A stretch of 64,000 nt of DNA from Candidatus Bathyarchaeota archaeon A05DMB-2 (GTDB lineage Archaea; Thermoproteota; Bathyarchaeia; Bathyarchaeales; Bathycorpusculaceae). Shown one piece after another: positions 59,148-64,000 of the stretch. A program made the translations under genes and the position numbers. The notes beneath the pieces are model-generated. The model was not told where the DNA came from. It saw nothing but the letters and a program-made list of their open reading frames with translations, and did no database searches. The stretch covers positions 53,874 through 117,873 of the forward strand of contig JAAKEZ010000008.1 in the NCBI GenBank assembly GCA_018475625.1, in the 5' to 3' direction. The stretch's first letter is position 1. Every line of letters begins with the position of its first letter.

Positions 59148-60734
59148 ATGAAACCCGAGTTAAACAAAACGTATATACCACGAACAATGTCCACGCAACA
59201 CCCTGACAACGTCAACGTCCCAGAATGGAGCACCAGCGAAATCATAGACGGCAACGCCGAAATCTTCGAGGCATATTTCGCCTACGGAACGCTCGGCTGC
59301 CAAGAAGTCATGTGGGATTCCGAAGGCAAAGACGCCGACACTCGGGTGGCACGAAAGCTCCTCAACAACTATCCCGCTTACTTCCAAAACCACATTTTAG
59401 GCAGGGACATTTTCCTCACCTACCGAATCCCCAACCCGAAAATTGAAAAGGTGGAGCGCAAAGTCGTCATCGAAACCCTTCAAAACATTCCAGTAGCATA
59501 CGACGTCGCATCATCGTTCTACAGACAGGACATCACACCGATTTTCGAGGTCATCCTACCCTACACCACCGACGCCACCGAACCAATCACACTCTTCAAC
59601 TACTACCAGAAAGCCATAATCGCCGACGAAGAAGTGGTGCTGCACCAGTCCACACGCGTCAAAGACTGGGTCGGCACCTTCAAACCCAAAAAAATCAGCG
59701 TCATCCCACTCGTAGAGGACTACCGCAGCCTCCTCGCCATCGACAAAATAGTCAAACCCTACATCAAAGCCGCAAAGCCCCGTCATCTCCGCGTCTTCAT
59801 AGCACGGTCAGACCCAGCCCTAAACTATGGTCTCATCTGCGCCGTCCTGCTCTCCAAAATCGCCCTCTCAAAACTCAAAACAGTCGAGAAACAACTCGAC
59901 GTGCCGGTGCATCCGATAATCGGCGTCGGCTCAAAGCCGTTCAGAGGACACCTGGCACCAGACAACGCGGAGAAATTCCTGCAAGAATACAAGGGCTTAA
60001 CAACAGTCACCATCCAGTCTGCCGTGAGGTACGATTACCCGCTTGAACAGGTAAAAGACTTCATCCGCATACTAAACGCAAAACTACCCAACGGCGAACC
60101 CGCACCCATCGAACCTCACGAAGAAAAACTCATGCACAGCGTACTGGACAAGTGCAAGCGCCAATACGAAAGCACCATCGAAAAGCTGGCGCCCCTCGTT
60201 AACAGCGTCTCCGCCTATGTTCCCCCGAGGAGAGCCAGGAAACTCCATATAGGACTCTTCGGCTACAGCAGAAACGTCGCAGGCGTCAACCTACCGAGAG
60301 CAATTACTTTCGCGGCGGCGCTCTACTCGATTGGGCTGCCGCCAGAATTCATAGGCGCCAAAGCATTAGAAAAACTTAACGACGCCGAACTTGACCTCGT
60401 GGAGAAATACTACGTTAACTTGAAGCACGATCTCAGCGCTGTCGGCGGCTACGTCTCATGGCAAAACGTCAACATGTTTCTCGAAATGCACCAAAAAGTC
60501 GCGGAACGGGCAGGCGCAAGTCAAGAGAAACTGAAAGAAGCTTTCGCAAACGTGCTGGACGACCTGCAGACCGTTGAAGAGAAACTCAACATCAAGCTGG
60601 GTCCGTATGGCTCCATACAGAAGCGGCATGAAAACTTTGCCAACAACTTCCTAATCTCTTGGCTGGAGCACGAGGACGGCGAAGCAAGGAAGGCCCTCAT
60701 CGAAGCGGCTAAACTGCGCAGGTGCCTCGGATAA
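59148..60734 (+). CDS. ppcA: Archaeal-type phosphoenolpyruvate carboxylase
   Basis: 528 residues from ATG 59148 with GGAGAG upstream (an in-frame start at 59112 lacks the site). The opening IPRTMSTQHPDNV is the signature of the archaeal-type enzyme. Other markers: GCQEVMWDSEGKDADTRVA, IPVAYDVASSFYRQDITPIF, PIIGVGSKPFRGHLAPDNA and YGSIQKRHENFANNFL. It makes oxaloacetate from PEP and bicarbonate. It is shorter than bacterial PEPC, as expected. Confidence 0.95.
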   Translation: MKPELNKTYIPRTMSTQHPDNVNVPEWSTSEIIDGNAEIFEAYFAYGTLGCQEVMWDSEGKDADTRVARKLLNNYPAYFQNHILGRDIFLTYRIPNPKIEKVERKVVIETLQNIPVAYDVASSFYRQDITPIFEVILPYTTDATEPITLFNYYQKAIIADEEVVLHQSTRVKDWVGTFKPKKISVIPLVEDYRSLLAIDKIVKPYIKAAKPRHLRVFIARSDPALNYGLICAVLLSKIALSKLKTVEKQLDVPVHPIIGVGSKPFRGHLAPDNAEKFLQEYKGLTTVTIQSAVRYDYPLEQVKDFIRILNAKLPNGEPAPIEPHEEKLMHSVLDKCKRQYESTIEKLAPLVNSVSAYVPPRRARKLHIGLFGYSRNVAGVNLPRAITFAAALYSIGLPPEFIGAKALEKLNDAELDLVEKYYVNLKHDLSAVGGYVSWQNVNMFLEMHQKVAERAGASQEKLKEAFANVLDDLQTVEEKLNIKLGPYGSIQKRHENFANNFLISWLEHEDGEARKALIEAAKLRRCLG

Positions 60735-61158
60735 AAGTCGCGTGTAAAGCGGTATAAACCCAATTCTAATATTCTGAATAGCCAAAACTGAAGTGTTAAC
60801 GTATAGGTAGTGTGAAAGATTTCGAGATAACCAAGAAACTGATGAATTAGTTTACGGTGTGCAGAGGTAGCTTGTTGAGTCAGTTGGTTGTTTATACAAT
60901 TTGTTTATACAGGTTTTTTGTTTTAGACGAGGCATTAGGCTATCAATTTAGTTAGGGGTTCTGTAGAGGGAGGCGTGTTTTGAATCGTTGAAGTCCACTT
61001 GCTTCCGGTATCCTCTGCCTTGTTTTAATGAACCCCTTGGTTAGAGGCGTCATGACCGAAATAGCAATGACGGCTTCACGTCTTGGGTTAGATGTTGTTG
61101 TTACTAAGCCTAAGGTAACAACAACTTCTATCAAGCTGTCTGATAAACTACCAAGTTA
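60735..61158. other. Non-coding stretch left of the CRISPR array
   Basis: 424 bases. It holds a direct repeat TTGTTTATACA (60888-60898 and 60901-60911), then a T-run near 60913-60918. Around 61028-61157 there is an open stretch reading LVRGVMTEIAMTASRLGLD followed by VVVTKPK, which looks like the remnant of a coding gene with no good start. No leader-like features were certain; the array's transcription direction places the leader on the other side. Confidence 0.45.
60888..60911 (+). repeat. Short direct repeat
   Basis: TTGTTTATACA occurs twice, separated by two bases, before a T-run; it could be a paired regulatory site or part of an old leader. Confidence 0.4.
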
Positions 61159-64000
61159 CTTTCAATTCCCTTTACTTGGGATTTTTCCTTGCATCTCCCA
61201 TCACGACGCACGAAAACAATCTGCCATTTCGAGCTTTCAATTCCCTTTACTTGGGATTTTTCCTTGCATCTATGTGCGTTGGTTAACTCCTTTACCCGCT
61301 GACATCCACTTTCAATTCCCTTTACTTGGGATTTTTCCTTGCATCTTCGGCTTACGGACACATCGGCGAATTAACAGTTACACACTTTCAATTCCCTTTA
61401 CTTGGGATTTTTCCTTGCATCCACGAGAGCGTGATGCGTGTCTTGCGTAAAATTGAGAATGGCTTTCAATTCCCTTTACTTGGGATTTTTCCTTGCATCG
61501 TAACGGATTAAGGTCCTCAGAGTCGACTGGTTGAGGCGCTTTCAATTCCCTTTACTTGGGATTTTTCCTTGCATCAGCGTGTTTGAACCAATATTACCAG
61601 AGTTAACGTTTAAACTTTCAATTCCCTTTACTTGGGATTTTTCCTTGCATCATTATTCCAACGATGGATGATGCACATATTCCAAATCTCTTTCAATTCC
61701 CTTTACTTGGGATTTTTCCTTGCATCCGGCTGTCGTGTAGCTTGTTCTTGTTATGCGGTAAACTCCCTTTCAATTCCCTTTACTTGGGATTTTTCCTTGC
61801 ATCACACATTGACGATTGCCAGTCACTTGATTGTAAGTAAAGCTTTCAATTCCCTTTACTTGGGATTTTTCCTTGCATCGTGAATGTTAAGGTCTGCGAT
61901 GGGTTCACGCGGTAGTCGTCTTTCAATTCCCTTTACTTGGGATTTTTCCTTGCATCAAACCGCCTCAGTAAACCCGACAACATCTGCAACAGATAACTTT
62001 CAATTCCCTTTACTTGGGATTTTTCCTTGCATCTTCGTGTGGTTGCTGCTAGTAACCTTGTTTTCGAGGCAACACTTTCAATTCCCTTTACTTGGGATTT
62101 TTCCTTGCATCGCGTATCGTGAAAGTCGCGCTTGTCAAGTAGCTGTTAACCTTTCAATTCCCTTTACTTGGGATTTTTCCTTGCATCTAGCTAAACAAGC
62201 TAACTGTTAGCTTGGTGATAAAACACTTTCAATTCCCTTTACTTGGGATTTTTCCTTGCATCTTAGCTGGAAAGCAAAGCTACAACTTTAGATATGTCTT
62301 TCACTTTCAATTCCCTTTACTTGGGATTTTTCCTTGCATCGAAGAGGAGTTTTGCCCTTACGGTTATGCTTTCGATGACTTTCAATTCCCTTTACTTGGG
62401 ATTTTTCCTTGCATCGCGGAATGGCGTTTAACGACGCGGTTACAAGCCGAGTTCTCTTTCAATTCCCTTTACTTGGGATTTTTCCTTGCATCCAGCCCCA
62501 CACCAGTTGCAACATTAGGATTTAGCGATCTTTCAATTCCCTTTACTTGGGATTTTTCCTTGCATCCAACACGAAATCTTTACGGAAAATGCATTCGCTG
62601 TGGCCTTTCAATTCCCTTTACTTGGGATTTTTCCTTGCATCGCGCGCATAGACATATTGCGTAGTATCCAATTCTCCAACTTTCAATTCCCTTTACTTGG
62701 GATTTTTCCTTGCATCATGACATTTTTCACAACGTTAACAGGTGCGCTTGTTGTTCTTTCAATTCCCTTTACTTGGGATTTTTCCTTGCATCTGCTGCTG
62801 GATTCAAAATGACTTCTAACGCGATTGCTTTCTTTCAATTCCCTTTACTTGGGATTTTTCCTTGCATCTTTTGAGCACGGCGACGACGAGAAAGGTTTAG
62901 AAATGCTCTTTCAATTCCCTTTACTTGGGATTTTTCCTTGCATCGCTTTTGTGGCTCTATCGTAAAGGTGGTTTTGAACTCGGCTTTCAATTCCCTTTAC
63001 TTGGGATTTTTCCTTGCATCTTTTGAGCACGGCGACGACGAGAAAGGTTTAGAAATGCTCTTTCAATTCCCTTTACTTGGGATTTTTCCTTGCATCGGCT
63101 AAAGAATTTTGCACCGTTCGGTGTAACCGTTCCATCTTTCAATTCCCTTTACTTGGGATTTTTCCTTGCATCGGCGACCTCATCCTAATCGTGGTGAAGC
63201 GATAATGCGCTTTCAATTCCCTTTACTTGGGATTTTTCCTTGCATCTTTGCCGTTAAAGCTAACGAAATGAATATCCCTGTAATAGCCTTTCAATTCCCT
63301 TTACTTGGGATTTTTCCTTGCATCAGAAACTTTGTTAGAATATGATATCAAGCCTAAGGATTCTTTCAATTCCCTTTACTTGGGATTTTTCCTTGCATCT
63401 GCTGAGCTTCTGCAGAAGACGCCGGCGGATTACGCCTTTCAATTCCCTTTACTTGGGATTTTTCCTTGCATCTGCTGAGCTTCTGCAGAAGACGCCGGCG
63501 GATTACGCCTTTCAATTCCCTTTACTTGGGATTTTTCCTTGCATCTTTTGATGAAGATTGCGGTGTGCCATGGCGACTTGGTATCTTTCAATTCCCTTTA
63601 CTTGGGATTTTTCCTTGCATCTTTGCTCGAAACCGGGGCAAAGAATTTTTCGCTTTGATTGCTTTCAATTCCCTTTACTTGGGATTTTTCCTTGCATCAA
63701 TTTCAACTTCAACAACGTATTTTTTCGGTGCCACGTCTTTCAATTCCCTTTACTTGGGATTTTTCCTTGCATCAGATGCGTGCGCCGCGTCTAAGCATGG
63801 AGAATGGTATCTTTCAATTCCCTTTACTTGGGATTTTTCCTTGCATCCACAAAATTTTCTCCGGCGATGCCAGCGTCTCCATGTGAACTTTCAATTCCCT
63901 TTACTTGGGATTTTTCCTTGCATCGGGGCAAAACTTTCCTGTTTAGATCTGGAACCGCGTTTTCTTTCAATTCCCTTTACTTGGGATTTTTCCTTGCATC
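61159..64000 (-). CRISPR. CRISPR array, 38 repeats and 37 spacers, cut by the window edge
   Basis: A 37-base repeat, all copies identical by eye; on the plus strand it begins CTTTCAATTCCCTTTACTTG and ends TTTTTCCTTGCATC. Spacers are 36-41 bases. The first repeat is 61159-61195 and the last is 63964-64000, ending exactly at the window edge, so the array continues beyond. On the minus strand the repeat ends in ATTGAAAG, the 8-base crRNA tag typical of archaeal type I/III systems, so transcription is inferred to run right to left with the leader beyond 64000. No cas gene is in the window. Two spacers are duplicated (62869-62907 = 63021-63059 and 63400-63435 = 63473-63508). Confidence 0.97.

Noticed and set aside
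61028..61157. Possible small gene just before the first CRISPR repeat
   Set aside because: The frame runs into the array and has no ribosome site; at most a remnant of an older gene.
60735..61158. CRISPR leader to the left of the array
   Set aside because: The repeat's ATTGAAAG end lies on the minus strand, which puts the leader on the right; the left stretch is not strongly AT-rich and looks like a gene remnant.
61159..64000. Overlapping reading frames across the CRISPR region with repeated FQFPLLGIFPCI, SIPFTWDFSLH and NSLYLGFFLAS peptides
   Set aside because: They are translations of the CRISPR repeat in three frames, not proteins.

Overview
The window is archaeal and most probably comes from a Bathyarchaeia-like member of the TACK group; that is an inference from gene content, not a database match. 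Archaeal markers are an archaeal-type PEP carboxylase, KEOPS subunit Cgi121, a class I CCA-adding enzyme, a tRNA-splicing endonuclease subunit, an Rpb5/RpoH subunit, an eL22 ribosomal protein, UPF0200/UPF0201, DUF996, DUF134, TrmB and Lrp regulators, TATA-box promoters and very frequent TTG/GTG starts. Tungstate uptake, radical SAM enzymes, ferredoxin-MinD ATPases, Mrp, NifX-type proteins and a ferritin-like protein point to an anaerobe.

Layout. 1-1.6 kb: AT-rich run of unrecognised short genes, probably mobile-element derived, followed by simple repeats and a G-quadruplex-type tract. 2-6 kb: LysW-like protein, DUF4177, a membrane protein, an MDR dehydrogenase, a HAD phosphatase and a small internally duplicated membrane protein. 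6-12 kb: DUF35/thiolase pair, TrmB regulator and a large anchored PQQ-propeller surface protein. 12-15.5 kb: eL22, a decayed nitroreductase, DUF996 and a full-length eukaryote-like Rpb5. 15.5-19.2 kb: divergent modE and tupABC with a clear ModE-type operator. 19.5-23 kb: anchored beta-helix protein, radical SAM/SPASM enzyme and an MBL-fold enzyme. 23-30.3 kb: an iron-sulfur and iron-handling block (Cys-tailed Lrp, Mrp, two NifX-like, IscU/NifU-like, two ferredoxin-MinD ATPases, an orphan encapsulin-type ferritin, a third NifX-like, DUF5320, DUF134, flavodoxin). 30.3-52.7 kb: mostly housekeeping (PRT, Cgi121, THUMP protein, RNA m5C methyltransferase, Nip7/PUA, GlnA, HisRS, EndA-like, MtnA, GfcR-like, ECF-S, DUF2284, MFS, P-type H+-ATPase, SIS protein, CCA enzyme, ThpR, UPF0200/0201, MBL exonuclease). 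52.8-60.7 kb: a membrane protein with a secreted filament-like protein, class II HMG-CoA reductase, an HTH regulator, a glycosyltransferase/methyltransferase pair flanked by near-identical direct repeats, class II-type PurE and PEP carboxylase. 61.16-64 kb: a CRISPR array of 38 repeats running off the right edge.

How parts fit together. Tungstate import, a radical SAM/SPASM enzyme and the Fe-S block would supply metal cofactors to tungsto- or Fe-S enzymes lying elsewhere. Thiolase/DUF35 and HMG-CoA reductase are mevalonate (archaeal lipid) functions. Many RNA-modification and processing genes sit between 30 and 52 kb. Several promoters carry palindromes that can be assigned to neighbouring regulators (ModE, TrmB, the Cys-tailed Lrp, DUF134) or to nitrogen control (glnA).

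Most interesting points: the Fe-S/orphan-ferritin locus with twin operators beside a Cys-tailed Lrp; the Rpb5 protein with a eukaryote-like N-terminal half; an EndA-like protein whose catalytic His is Thr; an SIS protein with no normal start codon; and a CRISPR array with two duplicated spacers. Three clearly broken genes (nitroreductase, SAM methyltransferase, DUF3795) show either gene decay or sequence errors. No rRNA or tRNA gene was recognised.
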